A stretch of 52,799 nt of DNA, from contig DVOW01000063.1 of the NCBI GenBank assembly GCA_018713335.1, positions 1 to 52,799 on the forward strand, written 5' to 3'. Of this stretch, positions 1 through 8,127 are shown in pieces (the first letter of the stretch is position 1; each line of letters opens with the position of its first letter). The stretch is from Candidatus Merdivicinus intestinigallinarum (lineage in GTDB: Bacteria; Bacillota; Clostridia; Oscillospirales; Ruminococcaceae). The notes under the pieces are model-generated. The model saw only the letters and a list, made by a program, of their open reading frames with translations. It made no database searches and was not told where the DNA came from. A program made the translations under genes and the position numbers.

Positions 1-22
1 TCCAGACATTATTTCGGGGAAT

Positions 23-132
23 CTGAACCGAAAACGGCGGTTCATCCCGCCGTTCAGAAACCCGGCGGGACGGCCGCGCCGAATGATCACCGGCGATTCG
101 CCGGTTGTAGGGGCCGGGTTTCCCGGCCCGCG
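23..132. repeat. Composite palindromic intergenic repeat, copy 1
   Basis: Three palindromic units lie in tandem. One is AACGGCGGTTCATCCCGCCG near 33-54. One is CCGGCGATTCGCCGG near 90-104. The last is a TTGTAGGGG-armed unit at 105-132 whose core is CCGGGTTTCCCGGCCC. The same units in the same order recur at 16965-17076 and 49595-49730. Bases 1-22 hold nothing I recognise. The array runs to within 32 bp of the ZIP gene. Confidence 0.8.
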
Positions 133-163
133 ATTTTACAAATCAGAAAGCGGGGTGCTTGGA

Positions 164-958
164 ATGAAAGATAGTTTGCTTTGGGCGGCCATCGGGACCG
201 GCTTTACCTTTTTGATGACAGCGGCCGGGTCGGCGCTGGTGTTCCTATTCAAGAAGGAGATCAGTGCCGCGGCGCAAAGGATGTTCCTGGGGTTTGCCGC
301 GGGGGTCATGATCGCCGCGTCGGTTTGGAGCCTGCTGATCCCGGCCATGGAGGAGGCCGAAGCGGCGGGGACGCCGGGCTGGATCCCGGCGGCGGGCGGA
401 CTTATTTTAGGCGCTTTGTTTCTGCTGGGGCTGGACAGCCTGATGCCCCATCTGCATGTTGGTTCCAAGGACCCGGAAGGGCGCCCGTCCTCGTTCCGGC
501 GGAGCACCTTGCTGTTTTTGGCCGTCACTTTGCACAACATCCCGGAGGGGATGGCGGTGGGCCTGACTTTTGCTTTGGCGGCTCAGCACAGTGACGAACC
601 GGGAAACTGGATGGCTGCGCTGGCTTTAGCTGTGGGCATCGGCATTCAGAATTTCCCGGAAGGGGCGGCGGTCTCTTTGCCTATGCGGCAGGAAGGCGTG
701 AGCCGGGGAAAAGCCTTCCTTTACGGCGCGGCTTCCGGCGTGGTGGAACCCATTTTCGGGGTGCTCATGGTGCTGGCGGCAGGGGCCCTCTCTCCGTTCA
801 TGCCCTGGCTTTTGAGCTTTGCCGCGGGGGCCATGATTTATGTGGTGGTGGAAGAACTGATCCCGGAAGCCCATCTGGGGGAACATTCCAATGTGGGGAC
901 CATGGGGGTCATGGCCGGATTTTTGGTGATGATGGTGTTGGACGTAGTGCTGTCCTGA
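164..958 (+). CDS. ZIP family divalent metal transporter (ZupT/GufA-like)
   Basis: The 264-residue protein is a polytopic membrane protein of the ZIP family, which moves zinc, iron or manganese into the cytoplasm. The two metal-site helices are visible: HNIPEG at about residues 124-129 and NFPEG at about 163-167. These are the ZIP TM4 and TM5 signatures. A His-containing loop (PHLHVG, about 95-100) precedes TM4. The reading frame is open further upstream to 83, but that extension would translate the TTGTAGGGG repeat, so I start at the ATG at 164, behind a purine-rich stretch. It is convergent with the CofE-like gene, and a hairpin terminator lies between them. Metal specificity cannot be read from the sequence. 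Confidence 0.9.
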   Translation: MKDSLLWAAIGTGFTFLMTAAGSALVFLFKKEISAAAQRMFLGFAAGVMIAASVWSLLIPAMEEAEAAGTPGWIPAAGGLILGALFLLGLDSLMPHLHVGSKDPEGRPSSFRRSTLLFLAVTLHNIPEGMAVGLTFALAAQHSDEPGNWMAALALAVGIGIQNFPEGAAVSLPMRQEGVSRGKAFLYGAASGVVEPIFGVLMVLAAGALSPFMPWLLSFAAGAMIYVVVEELIPEAHLGEHSNVGTMGVMAGFLVMMVLDVVLS

Positions 959-1005
959 ATCATTCCAAACGGTTCTACGCCCCTACACAATTTTCCGGAA
1001 CGTAA

Positions 1006-1042
1006 TTGTAGGGGACGATGCCCGCATCGTCCCTGTTTTTTT
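1006..1042 (+). terminator. Terminator formed by a TTGTAGGGG-type repeat
   Basis: The unit starts TTGTAGGGG at 1006. GGGACGATG (1012-1020) pairs with CATCGTCCC (1025-1033), and a run of seven T follows at 1036-1042. It ends the ZIP transcript and is a clear case of the repeat family acting as an intrinsic terminator. A partial opposing arm (CCCCTACA) lies just upstream at about 980-988. Confidence 0.75.
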
Positions 1043-1075
1043 ATAAAACCAAACCTCTTATAACGGCAGATGTCC

Positions 1076-1819
1076 TTATTTTTTCCGCATTTTGCTGAGG
1101 TCCGGGTTTTGGGAACAGGGCCGGAGGATCCCAATGGGCGTCTGCTCCCGGGATTGGCCCAGGGGGTTCTGTTCCAGCACCCGCAGGAAAAAGGCGCGGT
1201 CCAGTTTGCGGTCGGAACTTGCCAAAATGCGGCCGCCGATGTCGTTGCAGTCGATGATCAGGACCGCGCATCCCAGGATATTGGAAACCATCCTTGCGGT
1301 TTTTCCGGGATGACTGGGAGCCGGGACCACACAGCGGTCGTAGGGCGGGATGGTAAACCCGCAGGGGCCGTCCACCGCGGCGGCTTTGTAGCCCGCCACC
1401 CGGTAAAACCACCCCTTTTTCCCAAAAAGCCGCCCGGCCGCGCCGGCGGCGGACGCCAGCAGGATCCGGAAGACCCCGCACTCGTCCAGGGCGCACTGCA
1501 TGGTTTCGGGCATGGAAAGGCCGATGCCGTAATCCGTTTTCCGCACATACCGGCATAACAGACGGGCCAGCCTGCCGGGTTGGACGCTTTCCAAGGGCCT
1601 GGCCTTCCCCTGGGCGCAGGCCACCATTTTTTCGCTGAGCAGCAAAATATCCCCCGGTTTCAGCAAAGGGGCGGCGTACCGCAGCAAAAAGGACGCGAAA
1701 TCCGTCTGCCCGGTGACCAGTTCCGTGACGATGCCGTAACAGCCGAAGGTTTGGCCGTCCACTGTGACAAATTCCTCCTTCTCCGGGTTGACCGTCAGAA
1801 AATGATTTTGGTAATTCAT
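1076..1819 (-). CDS. Coenzyme F420-0:L-glutamate ligase (CofE/FbiB-N)-like protein
   Basis: The 247-residue soluble protein matches the CofE fold family. It has GDILLLSEKMVA (about 57-68) followed by a basic QGKARP segment, and the metal/nucleotide motif IDCNDIGG (about 189-196) followed by RILASSD. In methanogens and actinobacteria, CofE adds glutamate to F420 using GTP. Nothing else for F420 synthesis (CofC, CofD, CofG/H) is in this window, and Clostridia of this type are not known to make F420, so the substrate here is uncertain. The ATG at 1819 has GAGGG upstream. It stands alone, convergent with the ZIP gene and divergent from the HD operon. The family call is good and the function is open. 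Confidence 0.75.
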   Translation of the reverse strand: MNYQNHFLTVNPEKEEFVTVDGQTFGCYGIVTELVTGQTDFASFLLRYAAPLLKPGDILLLSEKMVACAQGKARPLESVQPGRLARLLCRYVRKTDYGIGLSMPETMQCALDECGVFRILLASAAGAAGRLFGKKGWFYRVAGYKAAAVDGPCGFTIPPYDRCVVPAPSHPGKTARMVSNILGCAVLIIDCNDIGGRILASSDRKLDRAFFLRVLEQNPLGQSREQTPIGILRPCSQNPDLSKMRKK

Positions 1820-1965
1820 AAAAAATGCCCTCTTTTCTCATATTTTGTTTTTATTATCCTCCTTTCTGGGGCAATTTGTGGGAAGATTCCGGAAAGGAAA
1901 CCTTAAGAAAAAGGAAAAAAGGACAGAATATTTTTTGAAAAAAACGTGCCCTTCCTGAAAAAATG

Positions 1966-1974
1966 TGCTATACT
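1966..1974 (+). promoter_or_regulatory. Extended -10 promoter for the HD-M42-PHP-DUF1638 operon
   Basis: TG at 1966-1967, one base, then TATACT at 1969-1974 form an extended -10 element 30 bp before the HD gene start. No good -35 is present at 17 bp, which is usual for this promoter class. Confidence 0.6.
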
Positions 1975-2004
1975 GGGTATAGTTTCATTTTCCAGGAGGT
2001 TTTC

Positions 2005-2568
2005 ATGAGCTGTAAAGAAGATTTCTGCAATATTTTTCAGCAGACTGTCACCCGCAAAGGGGCCGATAAGCTGCTCAGTTGGCTGGAACAGGGGGACTTT
2101 TTCACCGCGCCGGCTTCCACCCGGTATCATCTGGCGGAGGACGGCGGGCTGTGCCTCCACAGCCTGCATGTTTACGACCGGCTGGATAAGCTGGTGAGAT
2201 CCGAATGCATCGAGGTTTCCCAGGAAAGCGTCGCCATCTGCGGCCTGCTCCACGACCTGTGCAAAACCGGCTTCTATAAAAAGGAAATGCGCAACATCAA
2301 AGTAAACGGCGTCTGGCAGGAGAAGCCTTATTTCTCCATTGAGGACCAGTTCCCTTACGGCCACGGCGAGAAAAGCGTGTTTCTCATTGAACGGTTCCTC
2401 CGCCTGACCACGGAAGAGGCTATGGCCATCCGCTGGCACATGGGGGGTTACGACGACGCGGTCCGGGGCGGCAGCTACGCCATTAACGGGGCCTATAACC
2501 AGTTCCCCCTGGCGGTCTGTCTGCACATCGCCGATGTCCAGGCCACTTATTTTGATGAACGGAAATAG
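2005..2568 (+). CDS. HD-domain phosphohydrolase
   Basis: The 187-residue cytoplasmic protein carries an HD metal-site signature: LHSLHVYDR (H52, H55), then LLHDLCKTGF (H83-D84, K87). HD proteins hydrolyse phosphate esters or nucleotides, and the substrate is not evident here. I place the start at ATG 2005, behind a perfect AGGAGG at 1994-1999; the frame extends upstream but only through the promoter. It is the first gene of a tight operon, with 11 bp to the M42 peptidase. Confidence 0.75.
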   Translation: MSCKEDFCNIFQQTVTRKGADKLLSWLEQGDFFTAPASTRYHLAEDGGLCLHSLHVYDRLDKLVRSECIEVSQESVAICGLLHDLCKTGFYKKEMRNIKVNGVWQEKPYFSIEDQFPYGHGEKSVFLIERFLRLTTEEAMAIRWHMGGYDDAVRGGSYAINGAYNQFPLAVCLHIADVQATYFDERK

Positions 2569-2579
2569 AGGGGGATACA

Positions 2580-3623
2580 ATGATGAACATGGAAAACTAC
2601 CGAGAATATTTATTTGACGCCTGCCGCAGGATCTTTGGGGTGGACAGCCCCAGCGGCTATACCGCAAACGTCATGGCCCTGATCCGCCAGATGGCCGAGG
2701 GGATGGGCTATGCCTTCGAGCTGACCAACAAGGGCTGCGGCGTTATCACCATCCCGGGCCGCAGCGATGAGAAGACCGTGGGCCTTTCCGCCCATGTGGA
2801 CACCCTGGGGGCCATGGTGCGCTCCATCACCTCCGACGGCCAGCTGAAATTCACCCCCGTGGGCGGCCCCATCCTGCCCACTCTGGACGGGGAATACTGC
2901 AAGATCCGCACCCGGTCCGGGGAAACCTACACCGGCACCATCTTGAGCCTGAGTCCCGCCGCCCATGTCCACGCCGACAGCAAAAGCCGTCCCCGGGACG
3001 CCGACAATATGGCCGTCCGCATTGACGAAAAGGTAAAAACCGCTGAGGACGTGAAGGCTTTGGGCATCGAGTCCGGGGATTACATCTTTATTGACCCCAA
3101 AACCACCGTCACCCCTTCCGGTTTCTTAAAATCCCGGTTCATCGACGACAAGGGGAGCGTGGCCTGCCTCATGACCATTTTGAAAATCATGCGGGAGGAA
3201 AACCTGATCCCGGAATACAGGACCCAGTTCTTTATTTCCGTTTATGAGGAAGTGGGCCACGGCGCCGCCGCTATCCCGGCGGGCATTTCCGAGCTGGTGG
3301 CCGTGGATATGGGCTGCATCGGCGAGGACTTGAACTGCACCGAGTACGATGTGTCCATCTGCGCCAAGGATTCCGGCGGGCCTTACGACTACGAGCTGAC
3401 CAGCCGCTTGATCCAGCTGGCCAAGGACAACGGCCTTTCCTACGCTGTGGACATTTACCCCTTCTACGGCTCCGATGTGGGGGCGGCCCGTTCGGCAGGG
3501 CATGACATCAAAGGCGGCCTCATCGGCCCCGGCGTCCACGCTTCCCACGGCATGGAGCGGACTCACGCGGAAGGAATGGAAAACACCATCCGCCTGGCCA
3601 TGCTCTACCTGGGCTGCCGCTGA
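2580..3623 (+). CDS. M42 family metallopeptidase (glutamyl aminopeptidase/FrvX-like)
   Basis: The 347-residue protein has the full M42 dinuclear metal set: AHVDTLG (H72, D74), RFIDDKGS (about 187-194), YEEVGHG (catalytic Glu and metal Glu, about 220-226) and a C-terminal HASHGMERTH. These are cytosolic tetrahedral aminopeptidases that trim short peptides. The ATG at 2580 follows GAGGGGG; ATGs at 2583 and 2589 are possible alternatives. It sits second in a four-gene operon, 13 bp before the PHP gene. Confidence 0.88.
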   Translation: MMNMENYREYLFDACRRIFGVDSPSGYTANVMALIRQMAEGMGYAFELTNKGCGVITIPGRSDEKTVGLSAHVDTLGAMVRSITSDGQLKFTPVGGPILPTLDGEYCKIRTRSGETYTGTILSLSPAAHVHADSKSRPRDADNMAVRIDEKVKTAEDVKALGIESGDYIFIDPKTTVTPSGFLKSRFIDDKGSVACLMTILKIMREENLIPEYRTQFFISVYEEVGHGAAAIPAGISELVAVDMGCIGEDLNCTEYDVSICAKDSGGPYDYELTSRLIQLAKDNGLSYAVDIYPFYGSDVGAARSAGHDIKGGLIGPGVHASHGMERTHAEGMENTIRLAMLYLGCR

Positions 3624-3636
3624 AAAGAGGGGCAGT

Positions 3637-4452
3637 ATGGCAAAAATCATCGCGGATTACCACATGCACACCACCTTTTCCCCGGACGGCTTTGATTCCC
3701 CGGAGGCCATGTGCCGGGCGGCCATGGAAAGGGGCTTAACGGAAATCGCCGTCACCGACCATTTCGAGTTCTACCAGGCGGGGATTTTCAAGGACAAACC
3801 TTTCACTATCGAAAATATGCTGATCCAGCAGAGGGAGCTGGACAAATGCCGGGAAATGTTTTCCGGAAAATTGACCATACGAAACGGCATCGAAATCGGC
3901 CAGCCCCAGTGCAATAAGTTGGCGGCCGAAGAACTGATGAAGGCGGTTCCCTTTGATTACGTCATCGGTTCCGTCCATAAGCTCCACGATTTGGATTTGG
4001 GACTGACCGAGTACCCGGACGAAAATATTCCGGGGCTTGTGGAGCAGAACCTGTCCATGCTTTATGACCTGGCGGACAGGGAAGATTTCGACTGTTTGGG
4101 CCATTTGGACATTATCAAGCGGTACGCCGCCAACAAGGGAAAGAAAATTGACCTTCTGGACTATAAAGACCAGCTGGAACCCATCCTCCGGCGGGTCGCT
4201 GAGAGGGGCAAGGGGCTGGAGATCAACACCTCCGGCCTGCGCCAGGCGGCCAAGGAAACGCTGCCTTCCGCCAAGGTTTTGGAATTTTACCGTTCGCTGG
4301 GCGGGGAGATCCTCACCATCGGTTCCGACGCCCACAAGACCGCGGATGTGGCCGCCGGGTTTGACGGGGCCCTGGAAGCCGCCCGGGCCGCCGGGTTCCG
4401 GTATCTGGCGTTATATGAAAACCGCACCCCCCATTTTTATCCCATAGGATAA
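3637..4452 (+). CDS. PHP-domain phosphatase, HisJ (histidinol-phosphatase) type
   Basis: The 271-residue PHP protein begins with DYHMHTTFSPDG (metal-binding HxH, residues 8-10). It continues with AVTDHFEF (about 42-49), IGSVHKL (about 110), GHLDII (about 150) and a C-terminal GSDAHK. That spacing fits the HisJ family of histidinol-phosphate phosphatases (metal-dependent, cytosolic, last phosphatase step of histidine synthesis). No other his genes are nearby, so another phosphoester substrate is possible. I choose ATG 3637, after AAAAGAGGGGC; the frame opens earlier inside the M42 gene but lacks a start signal there. Confidence 0.82.
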   Translation: MAKIIADYHMHTTFSPDGFDSPEAMCRAAMERGLTEIAVTDHFEFYQAGIFKDKPFTIENMLIQQRELDKCREMFSGKLTIRNGIEIGQPQCNKLAAEELMKAVPFDYVIGSVHKLHDLDLGLTEYPDENIPGLVEQNLSMLYDLADREDFDCLGHLDIIKRYAANKGKKIDLLDYKDQLEPILRRVAERGKGLEINTSGLRQAAKETLPSAKVLEFYRSLGGEILTIGSDAHKTADVAAGFDGALEAARAAGFRYLALYENRTPHFYPIG

Positions 4453-4465
4453 GGAGTCGAAAACT

Positions 4466-5200
4466 ATGAACCTGCACATCATATCCTGCCAAATCATTTA
4501 TCGGGAACTGAGCATGGCCGCAGCCATGTCCAAAAACCACACTGTTGTCAGCTGGATGCCCCAGGGCCTTCATGTGAAACCTGAAAATATGCCCGCGGCA
4601 CTGCAGGCGGAGATCGACCGGGTGGATGAGGGATCCGCGGCCGGGAAACTCCGGCGTCCCTTAGACGCGATCGTTTTGGGCTACGGTCTTTGCTCCAACG
4701 GCATTGTGGGGCTGAAAGCCCGGACAGTGCCTCTGGTGATCCCCCGGACGGACGACTGCATCGCCCTGTTTTTAGGCTCCCAGAAACGGTACCTGGACCT
4801 GTTCCAGAAGCACCCCGGCACTTACTGGCTCAACGGCGGCTGGATCGAGGAGGCCGAACTGCCTTCCCCGGAGGGCTACCGCCAAATGCGGCAGGAATTT
4901 GCTGAGCAGTACGGGGAGGAGAACGCGGATTTCCTCATGGAAAGCGGCATCGGCTATGGCTGGACGAAAAACTACAGCGCCTGCGGCTATATCAAGCCCG
5001 TGGGCTACGAGGATCCTGCCTGGAAAAGCCAGGCGGCGGAATTTGCCAGTACTTACGGCTGGGAACTGTTTGAAGCGGAAGGCTCCAACCGGCTTTTGGA
5101 AAAGCTGTTGAGTGGGGATTGGGACGAGGAATTTTTGGTCTGCCATCCCGGCCAGACAGTGACGGCTTCCTGCGATGCGCGGAAAATCATCGCCCAGTGA
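4466..5200 (+). CDS. DUF1638 family protein
   Basis: The 244-residue protein shows the DUF1638 core: an N-terminal HIISCQIIYREL, then VLGYGLCSNGIVGL (about 70-83) and IPRTDDCIALFLGS (about 91-104), and a Cys/Tyr-rich middle (YGWTKNYSACGY). DUF1638 members are often found near corrinoid methyltransferases, but their reaction is unknown. ATG 4466 is preceded by AAGGAGTC. It is the last gene of the HD operon and is followed by a terminator. A protein with a methionine-synthase activation domain is encoded far away at 38717, so any corrinoid link within this window is only suggestive. Confidence 0.75.
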   Translation: MNLHIISCQIIYRELSMAAAMSKNHTVVSWMPQGLHVKPENMPAALQAEIDRVDEGSAAGKLRRPLDAIVLGYGLCSNGIVGLKARTVPLVIPRTDDCIALFLGSQKRYLDLFQKHPGTYWLNGGWIEEAELPSPEGYRQMRQEFAEQYGEENADFLMESGIGYGWTKNYSACGYIKPVGYEDPAWKSQAAEFASTYGWELFEAEGSNRLLEKLLSGDWDEEFLVCHPGQTVTASCDARKIIAQ

Positions 5201-5275
5201 CTGGGGCAGTTCTACTCCGCGGGGCCCGATTTTTCCCCGTGATCTTGAACCCGTCCGCGCAGCATATCGATAGAA

Positions 5276-5303
5276 AAAAGCCCATGGATCTCCATGGGCT
5301 TTT
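5276..5303. terminator. Bidirectional intrinsic terminator
   Basis: AAAAGCCCATGGA (5276-5288) is complementary to TCCATGGGCTTTT (5291-5303), with A and T runs on both sides. It serves the DUF1638 operon on + and the dehydrogenase on -. Confidence 0.85.
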
Positions 5304-5330
5304 CCTTTTGTGATATGGATCGAACGCCGC

Positions 5331-6446
5331 TTATTTATTGACGACTGCGATCTTGAAGCCGTCCATGCGGATGTTGGTTTCCATCGCTTCGGTGATCTCC
5401 TCCAGCGGGAATTTATGAGAAACCAGCTTGGTTACCGGCATGCCGCGCTCCTGCGCTTCTTTCAGGAACTCACAGGCGTGCAGCCAGTCTTTTGCCTGGT
5501 AGGTCCAGGAACCGATGACGCGGATTTCCTTGTTGCAGATATCCAGATGAGGATTGTAGGTGGTGTCGCCGTTGTTGACGAAGAAGCCAAGTTCGCACAT
5601 TGCGCCGCCGCGGCGGACGTATTTCCAGATGGTGGAAGCAGCAGCCGGAGAACCGGTGCACTGGAAGGCCATCTCAGCGCCTTTGCCCTCAGTCAGTGCC
5701 TTGACGGCGGCAGCAGCTTCCTCAACGGTTGCGTACTGGGCAAAGTTTACAGTGTAAGCGGCGCCCAGTTCTTTGGCCATGGCTAGGCGTTTTTCGTTGC
5801 TGTCGACCGCGATGATGTTGCGGACGCCCATGGTGCGCACCAGGGTCAGGAGCAAAAGGCCGATGGGGCCGCAGCCCTGAACCAGCACATAAGAATTATG
5901 CTTGAAGTCGAAGATCTGTTTTGCCTGTTCCACAGCGTGAACAACTACAGCGGAAGGCTCGATCAGCAGGCGCAGGTCGGTGTCAGCCATATCGCTGACA
6001 TTGAAGATGACGCCGCCGGCATTGATCTTCATGTATTCGCCGAACCAGCCGTTGAAGTAGTGGTCCTCACCGGGCATCAGGCCGAAGATCTCGCCGCTGT
6101 CGCAGAGGTGGATCTGTTCGGGGTGCTTGAGGCAGGTGTCGCATTTGCCGCAGGGCTTTAGGCCGGTTACGACTTTGTCGCCGACAGCCAGGGGCTTGCC
6201 GGAGTAGTCGGTTTTGACATTTTTGCCAATCTTGACGATCTCGCCGGTGCCCTCATGGCCCAGCTCGATGGGAGCATAGCCGAAGGGGTCGCCCTTATAT
6301 TCGTGGACGTCGGTGCCGCAGATGCCGCAGCCTTCCACCTTGACCAGGACTTCGTCGTCGTTGATCTCAGGAATGTCCAGCTCCAGCACGCGGATGTCGC
6401 GGGGTCCCATCAGAGTGGCGATTTTTGCTTTTTTTGGAATGCTCAT
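5331..6446 (-). CDS. Zinc-dependent medium-chain alcohol/polyol dehydrogenase
   Basis: The 371-residue MDR enzyme has the catalytic zinc site (GCGICGTD, Cys43; GHEGTG, His64-Glu65), a four-cysteine structural zinc lobe (CGKCDTCLKHPEQIHLC, about 98-114), and a Rossmann segment QGCGPIGLLL with a downstream acidic residue (VDSNEKR) favouring NAD over NADP. It resembles sorbitol/threonine/butanediol dehydrogenases, and the exact alcohol cannot be assigned. ATG 6446 follows an AGGAGAG site. The codon choice (many GCA/GCG and GTT codons) looks smoother than its neighbours, consistent with high expression. It stands alone with its own strong promoter. Confidence 0.85.
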   Translation of the reverse strand: MSIPKKAKIATLMGPRDIRVLELDIPEINDDEVLVKVEGCGICGTDVHEYKGDPFGYAPIELGHEGTGEIVKIGKNVKTDYSGKPLAVGDKVVTGLKPCGKCDTCLKHPEQIHLCDSGEIFGLMPGEDHYFNGWFGEYMKINAGGVIFNVSDMADTDLRLLIEPSAVVVHAVEQAKQIFDFKHNSYVLVQGCGPIGLLLLTLVRTMGVRNIIAVDSNEKRLAMAKELGAAYTVNFAQYATVEEAAAAVKALTEGKGAEMAFQCTGSPAAASTIWKYVRRGGAMCELGFFVNNGDTTYNPHLDICNKEIRVIGSWTYQAKDWLHACEFLKEAQERGMPVTKLVSHKFPLEEITEAMETNIRMDGFKIAVVNK

Positions 6447-6467
6447 AAAAACTCTCTCCTTTTATTT

Positions 6468-6569
6468 CACAGAAAAATCTGTGTGTAATCAGATAAAAAT
6501 GTGCAGGTGTCGCTAATTAGTAATCCTAATTTATAAATACAGTATACACCAAAACAGGAGATTTGTAAA
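6468..6569 (-). promoter_or_regulatory. Promoter and leader hairpin of the alcohol dehydrogenase
   Basis: Read on the minus strand: -35 TTTACA (6564-6569), a 17-bp spacer, and -10 TATACT (6541-6546). This gives an untranslated leader of about 90 nt. Just before the ribosome-binding site is a small perfect hairpin, CACAGA / TCTGTG (6468-6483, loop AAAA), which could be a regulator site or mRNA 5' structure. Confidence 0.7.
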
Positions 6570-6640
6570 GAGAATATACAAAAGTTTTTCTGATATTCAA
6601 AAAATTTTTACGAAATCAAGCAATCCGGGATCCGCCGCGG

Positions 6641-6740
6641 CCGTGGTAATCCTATTCGACCGCCGGGCGGCGAAATAAATTCGCCGGTTTGACAGGTTTC
6701 ATCTTCAATCGTTTGTAGGGGCCGGGTCGCCCGGCCCGCG
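6641..6740. repeat. Palindromic repeat remnants
   Basis: A degenerate CGCCGGGCGGCG/TTCGCCGG stretch lies near 6661-6688. A complete TTGTAGGGG unit (6713-6740, core CCGGGTCGCCCGGCCC) follows. Otherwise the 6570-6792 gap holds nothing recognisable. Confidence 0.7.
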
Positions 6741-6792
6741 TATCAAACAAAACGTTCCGGAAAAAACGGCGGGACGGGGCGGCGCCTCGCCG

Positions 6793-7485
6793 CTAGAATT
6801 CCGCATAGTTTGCCCGCCAAAAGGATACCGTCAAAGCTGCCGCGCCAAGCACCGCGGAAATGAGGATTCCCGGCAGGACCGCCGCTGTGCTTTCCGCCCA
6901 GGCCCCTGCCAAAACGGCGTAAGGCGTGCGGGAAAGCTCCAAGGAGTTGTTGAGCATCCCCGTAAACAGCGTTACGCCAATGCACACCCCCATGGCCGCC
7001 GCCTTTTTGCGGATCAGCACGCAAAGGAAAAACAGGCAGGCCGCTACCCCGATGGTGGGCAGGATACTCCGGACAAAAGCCGCCCCCATTCGGAAAAGCA
7101 GATACCCGCCGGAACCCTCCGTTCCCTGGACGATTGCACACAACAGGGTGGTCAGCCCGGGGTAAAGGAGCAGCAGGGCCAAGCACCCCAGCAGGTAATG
7201 GACAAACAATGCGGCCAGTATTTCCGCCCGGCTGTAACCCGCCGCGATCTTATAGGCGAACCCGCCGCCGGAAAACTCCCCGGCCGCCGCAAACCCCGCG
7301 TATACCGCCCAGGCGATAACCAGCGGCATATAATCCCGGGTGATATTGCGGAAGGCCATTTCCGCGCTTTTGTAATTCCCCAAAAATACCGCTATACCGG
7401 AACAGCACAGCAAAACCAGCAGGATGAGCCACATGGACTTTTCCTTCCGGAGCCGGCAAAGCTCCGCTTTCATCAAATTTCCCAT
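6793..7485 (-). CDS. ABC-2 type transporter permease
   Basis: The 230-residue protein has about six hydrophobic segments after a short basic N-terminus (MKAELCRLRKEKSM). The first is WLILLVLLCCSGIAVFL at about 19-35, with others near 60, 95, 135, 165 and 205. This is the pattern of ABC-2 permeases. It is the distal gene of a GntR-ATPase-permease-permease operon, 12 bp after the preceding permease. The likely role is export of a lipid, peptide or drug, or cell-envelope stress tolerance, as in YtrA/BcrA-type systems. The substrate is unknown. Confidence 0.72.
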   Translation of the reverse strand: MGNLMKAELCRLRKEKSMWLILLVLLCCSGIAVFLGNYKSAEMAFRNITRDYMPLVIAWAVYAGFAAAGEFSGGGFAYKIAAGYSRAEILAALFVHYLLGCLALLLLYPGLTTLLCAIVQGTEGSGGYLLFRMGAAFVRSILPTIGVAACLFFLCVLIRKKAAAMGVCIGVTLFTGMLNNSLELSRTPYAVLAGAWAESTAAVLPGILISAVLGAAALTVSFWRANYAEF

Positions 7486-7497
7486 ATGACCGCCCCC

Positions 7498-8127
7498 TTA
7501 AAATTCCCGGCCTTTGTACAGGACGGTGGAAACCCAGTAGGACAGAGTAACGATCAGCACTGTCAGCCCAAAGGCCCCGATGCAGACGGCAACCCAGGGA
7601 ATGGAAACGCCTTCCGGGACCTGCATATAGGGCAGCAGGAAAAATGTGGCGAAAAAGGGGATGAGGAATGCCAAAGTGCTCAAAAGCCGGGCCTTTTCCG
7701 CCCCGAATTTGAAGTACAGGGGAAGGATGACGCACAGGATCACCAGGTAGACCAAAGCCACACAAGCGGCCCCCGCGGCGATGCTCAAAGCCCCCTCGTG
7801 AAAGGTCAGGGCGTCAAATAAAATGGCCAGCAGGGTGGTAATCGCGCCGGTGATGAGCAGGATCCCCACGGAAAACAGGTATTTCGCCCCCACGATCTGT
7901 TCCCGGGTCACCGGCAGGGTCAGGGCGTAGCCGTCCCATTTGGCGGATTCGTCCACGTTGAAGCTGGACATGGCGGTCATGACCATGAGCATCATCAGCA
8001 TAATGGGGAGAATGGAGCAGCTCTTGAACACCAGCCCAATCCCCAGGAAAATAATGGCCATCAGCGCCAGCTGTTTGTAAAGGTAGTTGCGCAGCGCGTA
8101 AAAGTCCTTGAGAATCAGTCCCGTCAT
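7498..8127 (-). CDS. ABC-2 permease, ABC2_membrane_5 type
   Basis: The 209-residue protein has six predicted TM segments and the opening MTGLILKDFYALRNYL, typical of the small permeases paired with YtrA/GntR-controlled ATPases. I start at ATG 8127, which overlaps the ATPase stop by 4 bp (ATGA), indicating translational coupling; the longer frame is internal to the ATPase gene. A conserved VDESAKWDGYALTLPVTR segment (about 56-73) is characteristic of this permease family. Confidence 0.8.
   Translation of the reverse strand: MTGLILKDFYALRNYLYKQLALMAIIFLGIGLVFKSCSILPIMLMMLMVMTAMSSFNVDESAKWDGYALTLPVTREQIVGAKYLFSVGILLITGAITTLLAILFDALTFHEGALSIAAGAACVALVYLVILCVILPLYFKFGAEKARLLSTLAFLIPFFATFFLLPYMQVPEGVSIPWVAVCIGAFGLTVLIVTLSYWVSTVLYKGREF

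Noticed and set aside
83-163. N-terminal extension of the ZIP transporter
   Set aside because: The added residues are translation of the TTGTAGGGG repeat and have no RBS.
1935-1940. TTGAAA as -35 for the HD operon
   Set aside because: It lies 28 bp from the TATACT, too far; an extended -10 explains the promoter better.
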